The notes under the pieces were generated by a model. That model saw only the letters and a list, made by a program, of their open reading frames with translations, did no database searches and was not told the origin of the DNA. Positions 36,280 through 45,260 of a DNA stretch of 64,000 bases are shown here, in pieces; positions within the stretch are counted from its first letter, which is position 1; every line of letters begins with the position of its first letter. The DNA is from Desulfurellaceae bacterium bin18 (lineage in GTDB: Bacteria > Desulfobacterota > Binatia > Bin18), in NCBI GenBank assembly GCA_002238415.1, contig MPMI01000012.1, positions 1-64,000 of the forward strand. Reading direction: 5' to 3'. A program made the position numbers and the translations under genes.

Positions 36280-37362
36280 TTAGATTATGGCTAATCCCTC
36301 GAACGTCGCAAATCCGCGCCCGTTGCGGAGCCACAGCTCAACCGGATGGTCCCGAATATAGCCGTGCCCGCCCAGGGTTTGGACGGCATTATCCGTCACG
36401 GTGAGGACCATAGTGGCTGCGTAGTTCTTGGCCAAACACGCTTCGCGGGTCGCATCTGCGCCCGTGTCGATTTTCCAGGCCGCCTCCCAGACGAGTAAGC
36501 GGGCCGCGTCAATTTCCGTGGCCATCTCGGCCAACATAAAAGCGATGGCCTGTTTCTGGGCAATGGCCGTGCCAAAGGCCCTCCGCTCCTTGGCATACTC
36601 CCGCGCATACTCGTAGGCGGCTCTGGCGACCCCAACGGCCATGGCCGAGAGGGCGACCCGCGAGCGGTTCAACACGGGCTGGATATCGCCTTGTAGTTGG
36701 GAGGAAGCCGGGACGCGACAATTGTCCAAACTCAGCTCATACGTGGCCACCGCCTTGAGGCCCATATTTTTCTCTCGTTCGCCTATGCTCAGGCCTGGTG
36801 TATCCTGAGGAAGAAGAAAGGCGGTGATACCATTGTCTCCCCTGGCATAGACCAGGAGATGCGTTGCATCGGCGGCAAGCGGCACAAAACACTTGGTGCC
36901 GTTCAGCACAAACTCGCCGTTGTGTTGCTCGGCTGTTGTGGTGAGGGCATTGAGGTCAAAGTCGAAGCGAGGTTCCATCACCGCGGCGGTGCCGGCTGTG
37001 AAGTGGGGGCCGGCATAGCAACTGAGAATCTGCGCCTTTTGTTCGGGGGTCCCCAACATTATGACCGGATAGGTCACCAGTTGGGGCGAGAGAATATGCA
37101 GGGCCAGGGCCAGGTCACCCCAGGCCAACTCTTCGCAAATAAGTGATCCGGTGACCGCCGAAGACTCGGCGCCGACACCACCGTAGGCTTCAGGAATCGT
37201 GCTTTGTACCAGGCCGAGGTCCCAGGCCTGCCGGACCACGGAGGGGGGGGATAGACCAGTCTCGTCCGCATCGTGGGCAAGCGGGCGGATTTGTTCGCGG
37301 GCAAATTCCGCGACCGTGTCTCGAATCAGCTGTTGTTCGTCGTCGGGTTGAAAACCAAGCAT
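36280..37362 (-). CDS. acyl-CoA dehydrogenase, second copy
   Basis: A 360-residue member of the same family: FQPDDEQQLIRDTVAEFAREQ at the N-terminus, the GTAAVMEPRFDFDLNALTT segment, FVLNGTKCFVPLAADA, RSRVALSAMAVGVARAAYEYA and the end QTLGGHGYIRDHPVELWLRN. The glycine-rich CTG-type motif is EPRFDFD here instead of EPxxGSD, so substrate contacts differ from the first copy. First gene of the pair. A palindrome (37483-37513) lies upstream in the divergent region. Confidence 0.9.
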   Translation of the reverse strand: MLGFQPDDEQQLIRDTVAEFAREQIRPLAHDADETGLSPPSVVRQAWDLGLVQSTIPEAYGGVGAESSAVTGSLICEELAWGDLALALHILSPQLVTYPVIMLGTPEQKAQILSCYAGPHFTAGTAAVMEPRFDFDLNALTTTAEQHNGEFVLNGTKCFVPLAADATHLLVYARGDNGITAFLLPQDTPGLSIGEREKNMGLKAVATYELSLDNCRVPASSQLQGDIQPVLNRSRVALSAMAVGVARAAYEYAREYAKERRAFGTAIAQKQAIAFMLAEMATEIDAARLLVWEAAWKIDTGADATREACLAKNYAATMVLTVTDNAVQTLGGHGYIRDHPVELWLRNGRGFATFEGLAII

Positions 37363-37482
37363 CCCAGCCGTCTCCTTGCGGATTCTGTCTCTGCGCCTGA
37401 AGGGGCGACACCTGCGTCGCTCCTCCCTCTCGGCAGTCTAACATAAAAAGAGAGTATTGAACCTTGACTCTCATATGCTCAA

Positions 37483-37513
37483 GTGGAATGTTGACACATC
37501 AATACTATTCCAC
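37483..37513. promoter_or_regulatory. extended inverted repeat in the VOC/acyl-CoA dehydrogenase divergent region
   Basis: GTGGAAT (37483-37489) pairs with ATTCCAC (37507-37513), and inside it TTGA (37491-37494) pairs with TCAA (37499-37502). The site lies 15 bp before the VOC start and could be an operator or a leader hairpin. No regulator gene adjoins. Confidence 0.4.
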
Positions 37514-37528
37514 AAGGGAGGGAAGACT

Positions 37529-38218
37529 ATGGGCCTACCGAATGGCGTGCATCATCTGGCGATTTGCACCAAGGACATGAAAGAGCAGATAGAGTTTTTC
37601 ACCCAGGTCGTCGGTATGGAACTGGTTGCGCTGTACTGGATGCATGGTGTGAAAAATACCTATCACGGCTTTGTCCGGCTGGGCGACAGTTCATCAATTG
37701 CCTTTGTCCAGGGACCGGAGAGTGGTGAGATTCAGCCCCAAACCGGAGTCTCCCATGCGAGCTGGACCGCGGGTCTGGTGGCGCCTGGCACCATGCAGCA
37801 TCTGGCCCTCAACGTAGACACGGAAGAAGATCTGCTAACCATGCGGGACCGCGTCCGCTCGCACGGGCACTGGGTCATGGGGCCGCTGGATCATGGTTTT
37901 TGCAAGTCCATTTATTTTGCCGGGCCGGAGGGCATGATGCTCGAATTCTCGACTTCCGAGGGCGAAACGATTGACGCCGAGTCGTGGATCGATCCCGAAG
38001 TCGTAAAGCTCAACGGCATCAGTCTGGAAGAGCTGGAAAAGTATAAAAATCCGCCGACATTCGAGTCCCAAGGGGGCAGCGTCCAAAACCCCGAGGTGGA
38101 TTTGAATAACCCCCCGATGCAGTTCCCGCCGGGCCAAGAGGTCGTCTATTCGATGTCGGACAAGGACGTGACTGAAAAATTGAGTGAGACGACACCGCCC
38201 GTCCAGCCGAATCAGTGA
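37529..38218 (+). CDS. VOC-superfamily (glyoxalase/dioxygenase fold) protein
   Basis: A 229-residue protein with two paired-beta-alpha units: GVHHLAICTKDMKEQIEFFTQ with the first histidine ligand, VALYWMHGVKNTYHGF, then MQHLALNV with another histidine, FAGPEGMMLEFSTS with the glutamate. The spacing of His-His-Glu matches a divalent metal site. ATG 37529 is preceded by AGGGAGGGA. The C-terminal 50 residues (PEVDLNNPPMQFPPGQEVV) are proline-rich. Extradiol dioxygenase or lyase are both possible. Probably linked to the bicupin 56 bp downstream. Confidence 0.82.
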   Translation: MGLPNGVHHLAICTKDMKEQIEFFTQVVGMELVALYWMHGVKNTYHGFVRLGDSSSIAFVQGPESGEIQPQTGVSHASWTAGLVAPGTMQHLALNVDTEEDLLTMRDRVRSHGHWVMGPLDHGFCKSIYFAGPEGMMLEFSTSEGETIDAESWIDPEVVKLNGISLEELEKYKNPPTFESQGGSVQNPEVDLNNPPMQFPPGQEVVYSMSDKDVTEKLSETTPPVQPNQ

Positions 38219-38274
38219 CGCCGCGTTTCTGGTTGGTTCGTTCTTGAGCACGCAGCGCGACCGCAGGAGGGGAT

Positions 38275-38955
38275 ATGGCAGCACAGCAAGAGAGCCCGCA
38301 ATCACAGCTTATTGCCGTCAACGACTGTGCCTGGCAGGAATTGATGCCGGGTGTGCAGGCCCGCAACCTGTGGGTTGACGAAAAAACCAATCGGCGGGCG
38401 CTGATGACGCGGATCACTCCCGGCCTGCACATGCCCACCCACAAGCATGTGGGTGATGAACTGGTCTATATCATCGAAGGAACCCTGTCGGACGAGTTTG
38501 GCACGATAACCGCAGGCAATATGGGCTATCGGCCTGACGGCTGCGTCCACAGCGTGTCGAGCAGCACCGGGGCAACGGCTATTGCGATTCTCACCGGTGG
38601 GGTGGAGCCCGTGACCGAACGGGGGGAGGCCCCACCGTCCCAGGTCTTTTCGCTGAGTGGGCTGGAATGGGTTGAGGCGCGGCCGGGTATCCGCCTGAAA
38701 TCCGTTTGGGAAGATCCGGCCGCCGGCCGCCGGGCAGTGCTCGCGCGTTTTGAGCCGGGGTCGGTATTGCCCTTGCATCGCCATAACGGGGATGAACTCA
38801 TCTTTGTGATCGAAGGAGAAAACGAAGATGAGTCCGGCCCCGTGCCAACCGGTAATATGAGCTACCGACCCAACGGGTGTACCCACACGGTGACGAGCAA
38901 AAACGGAGCGACGGCCCTGAATTTCGTCTGGGGCGGGGCAGAGATGATCGAGTAG
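38275..38955 (+). CDS. two-domain cupin protein (ChrR-like)
   Basis: A 226-residue protein with two cupin halves. Repeat 1 has HMPTHKHVGDELVYIIEGT and GYRPDGCVHSV; repeat 2 has VLPLHRHNGDELIFVIEGE and YRPNGCTHTV. The G-H-H-E metal triad is duplicated. The half-repeats (LRNLW and LKSVW; TRITPG and ARFEPG) resemble ChrR-type zinc cupins that sense oxidative stress, but no ECF sigma gene adjoins. GCAGGAGGGG precedes the ATG. A convergent hairpin follows. Confidence 0.8.
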   Translation: MAAQQESPQSQLIAVNDCAWQELMPGVQARNLWVDEKTNRRALMTRITPGLHMPTHKHVGDELVYIIEGTLSDEFGTITAGNMGYRPDGCVHSVSSSTGATAIAILTGGVEPVTERGEAPPSQVFSLSGLEWVEARPGIRLKSVWEDPAAGRRAVLARFEPGSVLPLHRHNGDELIFVIEGENEDESGPVPTGNMSYRPNGCTHTVTSKNGATALNFVWGGAEMIE

Positions 38956-38996
38956 GCGTCTGCGTCAAAAAATTCCAACCCGAAGCCGCACTGTCC

Positions 38997-39034
38997 GCCG
39001 GGGCTGGACGACTCTTGCAGTCGCCAGCCCCGGC
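38997..39034. terminator. strong hairpin between convergent genes
   Basis: CCGGGGCTGG (38998-39007) pairs with CCAGCCCCGG (39024-39033), extended by G38997/C39034, and inside by CGACT with AGTCG around a five-base loop. It separates the cupin and NhaC genes, which face each other. There is no adjacent T run, so termination would be imperfect. Confidence 0.5.
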
Positions 39035-40569
39035 TATGAATCGGATGTCTCACCCGTTCGTCCTAAACCCCATACCAGCGCGGCACCCAGGCCAACTCCC
39101 AGAGGGAGTAGAATAAAAGGCGAAACGCCAAAACCGGCCGGCAGATAGCCCAGACACAGTGAAAGCGCCCCAACGCTGAGTGCATACGGTAACTGCGTCC
39201 GCACATGGGTGATGACCTCGACTCCGCTGGCGGTAGCGGACAATATTGTCGTGTCCGAAATCGGTGAGATATGGTCTCCAAAGCAGGCGCCGGCGAGGAC
39301 AGCCCCGACCGTGGCCGGGACCGGCGGGCCGGCTGTCCCAGCTGCCAGGGTAACGGCCAGGGGAACAACCAATGGGATGAGAATGGCCATCGTACTGAAT
39401 GAGCTTCCCGTGGCAAAAGAGACCGCCGCTGCCACCAGAAATGTCAGCGTGGGCAGGCTCCACGCGGTCACGCTATTGGTGAGTAGATTGGTCAGAGCGT
39501 GAGCCGTGCCTATGGTTTCGAGAGCCTCCCCTAATCCCCAGGCCAGATACAGAATCACCAGTGCTCCAAGAATACGCCGCATGCCGTGCCAGCTCGCCCG
39601 TAGCGCTCCGGGGAACGTGAGAGTCCGACTGGATAAGGACAGTGCGATGGAAACAAGGAGAGCAGTGCCAGCACCCAATGCCATGGACCGATAGGCATTG
39701 GCAGCCCCCATAATCGACAGGAGCGTGGGATTGGCTGGACCGCTCACGCCTGCACTGGCTCGGCCGTCCAAATACAAACAGGCCAAGGTTGCCAGCAGGA
39801 GGCTCAGAATCGGGCCTGCCGCCAACCACGCAGACCGAGCCGGCTCGAGTGTAGTACGCTGTTCGAACGCGAGCGTTGCAGCTCGCGTTTTGTGTTCCAG
39901 ACGAGCCATGGGCCCAAAGTCCCGGCCTGATAGGGCAACTGTGCCCACGAAAGCCAAAGAATAGATGCTGTAAAAACGAAACGGCAGGGTGCTCACAAAG
40001 AAGACCAGGAGACCACCGGCAAGCGGAACGCCTTCGAGTGCATCGGCGAGCAGCCCCAGCTCGTAGCCGATCCAGGTTGAGATAATGGCAAACGAAGCAA
40101 CCGGAGCCGCGGTTGAATCCACAATATAGGCGAGCTTGGCGTGCGAGAGCTTGTGCCGGTCGTAGAGAGGCCGAAAGGTAGTGCCGACCATCAGGCAGTT
40201 GGCATAATCGTCGAAGAAGACGAACAGACCGGCTAACCAACTGGCAGCCATAGCGCTCCGTGGGCCGCGCACGACCCGTTCGGCCCTGCGGACAAGCGCG
40301 ATGGTTCCGCCATTGTGTTCAATGACCGCGACCATGCCGGCAACGAGGAGGGAAAAAGCCGTAATGAGGATATTGTCGGTAGCAAGCGCCACGTGGAAGA
40401 GTAAACCGGCCGTCAGCGTGGCCGCAGCCAGAGGGTCGAGTTGGGTGGCGAGGAGCGCCCCGAACCCCAGGCCGACGCTCAGTGAGAGACGGACCCGTTG
40501 GGTGACAATCGCCAGGCCAATCGTGACCAGCGGCGGGAGGGGGGGGGGGGGCGAGCCATACCATTCCAT
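39034..40569 (-). CDS. Na+/H+ antiporter, NhaC family, with a poly-G tract in the 5' end
   Basis: A 511-residue membrane protein with about 11-12 helices. Family motifs are FFDDYANCLMVGTTFRPL, KLAYIVDSTAAPVASFAIIS, TWIGYELG and, late, FATGSSFSTMAILIPLVVPL with GDHISPISDTTILSA. It exports Na+ for H+, but NhaC members also carry tricarboxylates or amino acids. The start ATG 40569 is followed by MEWYGSPPPPLPPL: four prolines come from a 13-C coding tract, where most homologues have a hydrophobic pair instead. Confidence 0.88.
   Translation of the reverse strand: MEWYGSPPPPLPPLVTIGLAIVTQRVRLSLSVGLGFGALLATQLDPLAAATLTAGLLFHVALATDNILITAFSLLVAGMVAVIEHNGGTIALVRRAERVVRGPRSAMAASWLAGLFVFFDDYANCLMVGTTFRPLYDRHKLSHAKLAYIVDSTAAPVASFAIISTWIGYELGLLADALEGVPLAGGLLVFFVSTLPFRFYSIYSLAFVGTVALSGRDFGPMARLEHKTRAATLAFEQRTTLEPARSAWLAAGPILSLLLATLACLYLDGRASAGVSGPANPTLLSIMGAANAYRSMALGAGTALLVSIALSLSSRTLTFPGALRASWHGMRRILGALVILYLAWGLGEALETIGTAHALTNLLTNSVTAWSLPTLTFLVAAAVSFATGSSFSTMAILIPLVVPLAVTLAAGTAGPPVPATVGAVLAGACFGDHISPISDTTILSATASGVEVITHVRTQLPYALSVGALSLCLGYLPAGFGVSPFILLPLGVGLGAALVWGLGRTGETSDS
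40539..40551. repeat. 13-base G homopolymer in the antiporter 5' coding region
   Basis: Thirteen consecutive Gs on the given strand (Cs on the coding strand) at codons 7-10 of the NhaC gene. Slippage by one base would frameshift the whole antiporter. It is the longest homopolymer I noticed in this window. Confidence 0.9.
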
Positions 40570-40590
40570 CGGGTGTGCACCCCGGAGTGC

Positions 40591-41331
40591 TTACAGGCCC
40601 AGGCTCATGCCTCCATCAGCGATCAACATTTGGCCGGTGAGATACGCCGCCAGCGGCGAGGCAAGAAACAGCGCAATCCCGCCCATGTCCTCCGGCGTCC
40701 CCCAGCGTTTCATGGGAATAGAGTCAAGCGAATCCTGATAGCGGCGCGGATGACCCCAGGTGACCTTGGTGATCTTGGTGGCAATCAACCCTGGGGCAAT
40801 CCCGTTGACCCGGATGCCATCAACGGCCCAGGCTTCGGCCAGGGTTTTGGTCAGGGTGACGAGCGCGCCCTTACTGGCACTATACGCAGGATTCCCCAGC
40901 ACGGAGAAAAAGCTCGCTCCCGAGCCGAGCATAATGATGCTGCCCTGTGTTTTGGCCAGCATGGGATGGAACTTGGTGCAACTACTCATGACGCTCATGA
41001 GATTGACGTCCAGCACTTTTCTGAAGGTTGGCATCTGAAACTCAGCCCGCTTATACTCGACGATGCCCTGTGAGACGACCAGCACGTCGAGTGAGTCAAA
41101 GGGCGGTTGCAGGGCGGCCACCTTGCCGTCGCTTGACACGTCCCATTGGAAATAGTGCAGGCCGTCCAGTTCGGAGCCTTCTTCGTCCGCGTAATCTTTC
41201 GCCCCGGCACGAGTGCCGGAGACAAAAACCCGCGCCCCGTGGTCGCGAAACCGTCGCGCTATACCGTTTCCTATCCCGCTCGACCCGCCAATGACCAGAA
41301 CCGTTTTATTACTGAAATCGATTTCATTCAT
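40591..41331 (-). CDS. SDR-family oxidoreductase
   Basis: A 246-residue SDR: VLVIGGSSGIGNGIARRFRD, a VVSQGIVEYKRA strand in place of the usual NNAG, IMLGSGASFFSV with the serine and YSASKGALVTL with the tyrosine and lysine. The NNAG-to-SQG change is seen in some SDRs. It ends with GGMSLGL. It lies just 21 bp upstream of NhaC on the same strand, so the two may be co-transcribed. Confidence 0.82.
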   Translation of the reverse strand: MNEIDFSNKTVLVIGGSSGIGNGIARRFRDHGARVFVSGTRAGAKDYADEEGSELDGLHYFQWDVSSDGKVAALQPPFDSLDVLVVSQGIVEYKRAEFQMPTFRKVLDVNLMSVMSSCTKFHPMLAKTQGSIIMLGSGASFFSVLGNPAYSASKGALVTLTKTLAEAWAVDGIRVNGIAPGLIATKITKVTWGHPRRYQDSLDSIPMKRWGTPEDMGGIALFLASPLAAYLTGQMLIADGGMSLGL

Positions 41332-41496
41332 GGCTGATTGTCCTTCTTCCTAAAGTTGTTTACCTGTAGAGAAGCCAGGCTACTGTAGCGAGTGCTACTC
41401 GGCTGAGAAAGGGCAGGGGAGGACACGAGCGGCTTGCATCACGACGCAAGGACAGGCATGTAAAGAGGCACGACTTACAGAAGGAGGGAGGATACT

Positions 41497-42024
41497 ATGG
41501 CTCTACCGCAAGAGATTCGTCCGATTAACAGCGAATTGATGGATACAATTACGCAGTCGTCCGAGGCGGACTGGATTCCTAATCCGGATGACCCGGAACG
41601 CGCGTTCATGAGGGTGCTCTGGACCGGAGAAGAGAGCGGTCGCTGGATGGTACATTTCCGTTGGCTGAAGGGCTATGTTGCCCCTCCGCATAAACATTTG
41701 AGTGCGGCGCATACCTATATTCTTTCGGGTAAGCTTAAAGTCCGGGGTGGTACGTTTAATGCCGGCGATTATGTCCATGAGGCTAACGGTATGGTCCACG
41801 GCGCCACTACGGCCATGGAAGACACGGAATACCTGTTCATGTGTGACGGCCCGGTCATCTTCTTTGGTAAAGACGAATTCACTGGCTATCTCGGTTGGGA
41901 AGAGATTCGGCGTATGCAGCAAGCTCATGAAGCGTCCAAAAAGAAAGCCGCGGCGCGGAAAAGAGCATCCTCGAAAAAACGAGTGACAGCCAGAAAGCGA
42001 ACCTCCAAGAAGAAAGCGGCCTAG
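41497..42024 (+). CDS. cupin protein with lysine-rich, histone-H1-like C-terminal tail
   Basis: A 175-residue protein. Residues 45-125 are a single cupin (VAPPHKHLSAAHTYILSG, GDYVHEANGMVHGATT), with His65, His67, His94 and His101 as likely metal ligands, resembling acetylacetone-cleaving Dke1-type cupins. Residues 145-175 are almost only K, R, A and S (ASKKKAAARKRASS then TARKRTSKKKAA), like histone H1 or AlgP tails. AAGGAGGGAGG precedes the ATG. A DNA- or RNA-binding role for the tail is inferred. Confidence 0.8.
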   Translation: MALPQEIRPINSELMDTITQSSEADWIPNPDDPERAFMRVLWTGEESGRWMVHFRWLKGYVAPPHKHLSAAHTYILSGKLKVRGGTFNAGDYVHEANGMVHGATTAMEDTEYLFMCDGPVIFFGKDEFTGYLGWEEIRRMQQAHEASKKKAAARKRASSKKRVTARKRTSKKKAA

Positions 42025-42162
42025 GCAGCCTCGCTGCCGAACGGCGCGTCGGTCTCCAACGCCCAGAGTTCTGATGGATGGGCTCTGGGTAGTGTCTTTG
42101 GGACGGCAGAGTGCTCACCACGTGCTCTGACCCTCGGGCCACCTCTCGGGTACATTCGATCC

Positions 42163-42873
42163 ATGTCAGAAAACAAAACGACGCCACCCAGCGCAGTCCC
42201 CGCCGCCACCGTCATCGTGCTCCGGGATGCGGACAGCGAGCCAAAAGGCATCGAAGTCCTGTTATTACGCCGGAACGCAAAAACGGTCTTTCATGGTGGG
42301 GCCTGGGTGTTCCCCGGCGGCCATATTGATCCCGAAGATTACAGCCCGGCCGCGCCGGACGATATGCTGGCTGCTGCCCGGCAGGCCGCCGTCCGCGAGG
42401 CCGAGGAAGAAGCCGGCCTCAGCCTCGCAACAGAGACTCTACTTTATTTTTCACACTGGACTACACCGCTGATTCGCCCGAAGCGTTTTTCAACATGGTT
42501 CTTCGTTGCCCAGGCCGGTGGGGATGCTGTCCAGGTTGACGGCACGGAAATCAGTGACCATGCATGGATGTACCCACACGAGGCGCTGGAGGCACGGCAG
42601 GCCGGTGAGATCGAGCTGCCACCGCCAACATTTGTCTCGCTGACTAAGCTCTCTGCTTTTAGCACGGCCAAGGACGCGCTTGCATATGTCAGTGGACGTG
42701 AGCCGGACACCTTTTTCCCCAAGCTTGAGAAAGTCAAGGACGGCTATTGTTCGCTATACCACGGCGATGCCGGATACGAATCCTCGAAGGTCGCCGCACC
42801 GGGAAGGCGGCACCGGTTATGGATGCTCAAAAGTGGTTGGCACTATGAGCGTGCACGCGAGTGTGCCGGCTGA
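42163..42873 (+). CDS. Nudix hydrolase
   Basis: A 236-residue Nudix protein. The Nudix box is stretched: GGHIDPEDYSPAAPDDM then AARQAAVREAEEEAGL, with an insert between the glycine and the REAEEEAGL core as in NUDT19-type CoA diphosphatases. N-terminal VLLLRRNAKTVFHGGAW and C-terminal YCSLYHGDAGYE are conserved. It may hydrolyse acyl-CoA, which would fit the acyl-CoA genes nearby, but another diphosphate is possible. Confidence 0.78.
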   Translation: MSENKTTPPSAVPAATVIVLRDADSEPKGIEVLLLRRNAKTVFHGGAWVFPGGHIDPEDYSPAAPDDMLAAARQAAVREAEEEAGLSLATETLLYFSHWTTPLIRPKRFSTWFFVAQAGGDAVQVDGTEISDHAWMYPHEALEARQAGEIELPPPTFVSLTKLSAFSTAKDALAYVSGREPDTFFPKLEKVKDGYCSLYHGDAGYESSKVAAPGRRHRLWMLKSGWHYERARECAG

Positions 42874-42904
42874 GATCTGTTTCATTTTTCAGGAGGACAT
42901 GAAC

Positions 42905-43783
42905 ATGGCGGTGTCGTTCTCAAAAATTACGGATGTCTTTGGGGCAGAAATCGAGGGCGTGGATATCGCGGCTGGGGTCAGCGAAACGGCCATGTGTGAC
43001 ATCGTCGATTTATTTAACGAGTATTCCATCCTGATTTTCCACGACCAGAAAATAAACGACGCGCAGCAGCTTCGTTTCAGTCGGCTCTTTTCCGAGATCG
43101 GCAACTTTGGCGGACTGGAGAAAACCGTCGTCCAAAATGCCGGCGGCGGAACCGAGATTGCCGACCTCTCAAACATTGAGCCTGGGACGAAGAGCATTAT
43201 CCCGCCGACAGACAAGCGCATGGTCTTTAACTCCGGCAACGAAATGTGGCACACCGACAGCTCGTTCAAGCGTGTTCCGGCGACCGCTTCTCTACTGTCC
43301 GGCCGCGAAGTGCCGCCGACCGGGGGAGAGACCGAATTTGCGACCGAGCGGGCCGCCTACGCCGACCTGCCCGCAGCCATGCGCGAGCGGATCGATCCGC
43401 TGATTGCCATTCACGATTTTGCGTATAACCGCAGCCTGATTGATCCGAAGCTGATGACCGAGAGCCAGAAGCGGGAGACCCCACCGGTACCGCAGGCGGT
43501 GGTCCGGGCCAACCCGGCCAACGGCCGCAGGAATTTCTATGCCGGAGCCCACGCGTCACATGTCCGCGGGATGCCGCTCGAAGAAGGCCGGGCGCTGCTC
43601 AGAGAACTGACTGCCCTAGCGACTCAGCCTCAATACACCCTTCGCCACACCTGGCGCGACAACGATCTCGTGATCTGGGACAACCGCTGCTGTCTTCACC
43701 GCGGTCGCCCCTGGGACAAATCCCGCTACCGCCGGATCATGTATCGCACGACGGTCGCGGGGATCGGGCCTACCGCGGAGTAG
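42905..43783 (+). CDS. TauD/TfdA family alpha-ketoglutarate-dependent dioxygenase
   Basis: A 292-residue Fe(II)/2-oxoglutarate oxygenase. The iron ligands are EMWHTDSSF (HxD) and the second histidine in LHRGRPWDKSRYRRIMYRTTV, with the arginine binding 2-oxoglutarate. The N-terminal FGAEIEGVDIA and the PTGGETEFA region match 2,4-D and taurine dioxygenases. ATG 42905 has AGGAGG with the best spacing; ATG 42899 is only 2 bp from it. The substrate is unknown. Confidence 0.87.
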   Translation: MAVSFSKITDVFGAEIEGVDIAAGVSETAMCDIVDLFNEYSILIFHDQKINDAQQLRFSRLFSEIGNFGGLEKTVVQNAGGGTEIADLSNIEPGTKSIIPPTDKRMVFNSGNEMWHTDSSFKRVPATASLLSGREVPPTGGETEFATERAAYADLPAAMRERIDPLIAIHDFAYNRSLIDPKLMTESQKRETPPVPQAVVRANPANGRRNFYAGAHASHVRGMPLEEGRALLRELTALATQPQYTLRHTWRDNDLVIWDNRCCLHRGRPWDKSRYRRIMYRTTVAGIGPTAE

Positions 43784-43873
43784 GAAACGGTCGGGATCGA
43801 GTTCCTTCCTTGGGAAGGGCAGCCGAGAGCTGAAGTAGCTACCTGATGTCCATCCGATGCAGACCGGAGAGAT

Positions 43874-45133
43874 TCATGCAGCGTTCTCCCCTGCCAGCTC
43901 CTTCACCTTCTCTTCTTCCACTAAAACCCCGGCCTCGGTGAGCCGGGCAATCTCGGCTGCGGGATAGCCCAGGTGCGTGCTGAGAATCGCCGCATTATGC
44001 TGGCCAACGAGCGGCGCCGGACCCTGAACCTCACGCGGCGTTTCGGAAAAGACGAACGGCGTATTGGTAATCTCCATCCGGCCAAACACTGGATGCTCGA
44101 TCTCGGTGACCATGCCGCGCGCTCGAATATGCGGGTGGTGAAGGGCCTGGCCCACATCAAGAATGGGCGCGCAGGGAATGCGCGCTTCCGCCAGCGCGTG
44201 CAGGGCCGCGTCATTGCTCGGGAAGGACTGGAGCCAGGCTTCGATCATGGCGACGAGTTCGTCCCGGTTCTCGAGACGCTGCTCGTTGGTCCCGAACTTT
44301 GGATCGGTCACCAGGTCTTCGCGACCCATGGCCTTTGCCAGTTGGGGGAATTGATGCTCAACCGCCTGGAGCACGACATAGCCCTCTTTGCCCTGGAAGA
44401 CGCCCAGGGGAGCGACCCCAAAATGATGCGCGCCAAAGCGCTTCGGGTTCTGCTCGCCATTTGTGAGCGCGTACAGGGGCACGTTGATCATATCCATAAA
44501 GAAGAGCGAATCGACCTGGGCGATATCGATCAGCTGCCCCTTGCCGCTGCGGTCCCGGTAGAAGAGCGCTGCGCACACCGCCAGGGCCGCATGCACGCCG
44601 GTGTTGGTGTCTCCAATATAATTGCCGACGTATTGAGGCGGGCCATCCGGGTCGCCGGTCATATGCATCACGCTGCTCATGGCCTGTCCAATGATGTCGT
44701 AGCTGGTATTTTTCGATAACGGACCGGTCTGGCCAAAGCCCGAACAGGAAGCCATGATGATCTTGGGATTGATCCGGGCCACACTTTCATAGTCCAGGCC
44801 GAGACGCGCCATGACTCCGGGCGCGAAGTTTTCAACCATCACGTCCACCTTGGCGATCAGTCCGGTGGCGATTTTCATGCCGTCCGGCTTTTTCAGATCG
44901 ACGCACAGACTTTTCTTGCCGGCACAGGTGTAGAGAAACATCGAACCCAGGCCGCCCTGGACTGGAAAAAGACTCCGGCCAAATTCCCCGTTCGGCGCTG
45001 GCTCAAGCTTGATGACCTCGGCTCCAAGATCGCTCAGAATCCGGGTGCAGGTTGGCCCGGCCAAGGCATGGGTAAAGTCGAGTACGGTGATCCCGCTGAG
45101 TAGCTTTGAACGGTCTGGATTGGACGCTGCCAT
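43874..45133 (-). CDS. CaiB/BaiF family (class III) CoA transferase
   Basis: A 419-residue enzyme moving CoA between carboxylic acids. Signature stretches are LSGITVLDFTHALAGPTCTRILSDLGAEVIKLE (in two parts), LCVDLKKPDG, DVMVENFAPGVMARLGLDYE with the aspartate that forms the anhydride, QTGPLSKNTSYDIIGQAMS and MVTEIEHPVFG. The divergent partner on the other strand is a luciferase-like monooxygenase. The presence next to acyl-CoA and SDR genes suggests a catabolic role. Confidence 0.92.
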   Translation of the reverse strand: MAASNPDRSKLLSGITVLDFTHALAGPTCTRILSDLGAEVIKLEPAPNGEFGRSLFPVQGGLGSMFLYTCAGKKSLCVDLKKPDGMKIATGLIAKVDVMVENFAPGVMARLGLDYESVARINPKIIMASCSGFGQTGPLSKNTSYDIIGQAMSSVMHMTGDPDGPPQYVGNYIGDTNTGVHAALAVCAALFYRDRSGKGQLIDIAQVDSLFFMDMINVPLYALTNGEQNPKRFGAHHFGVAPLGVFQGKEGYVVLQAVEHQFPQLAKAMGREDLVTDPKFGTNEQRLENRDELVAMIEAWLQSFPSNDAALHALAEARIPCAPILDVGQALHHPHIRARGMVTEIEHPVFGRMEITNTPFVFSETPREVQGPAPLVGQHNAAILSTHLGYPAAEIARLTEAGVLVEEEKVKELAGENAA

Positions 45134-45260
45134 GTCAGTTCTCCCTTTGGCTATCTCGCTGCTGTCATCTCATCTGTTCATGAATGGACGGCCCTCGTGT
45201 TTCTCTATATATCTCGTGTGGGCATCGCAAAAGTCAACGCACGGAAGAAAGGATACACGG

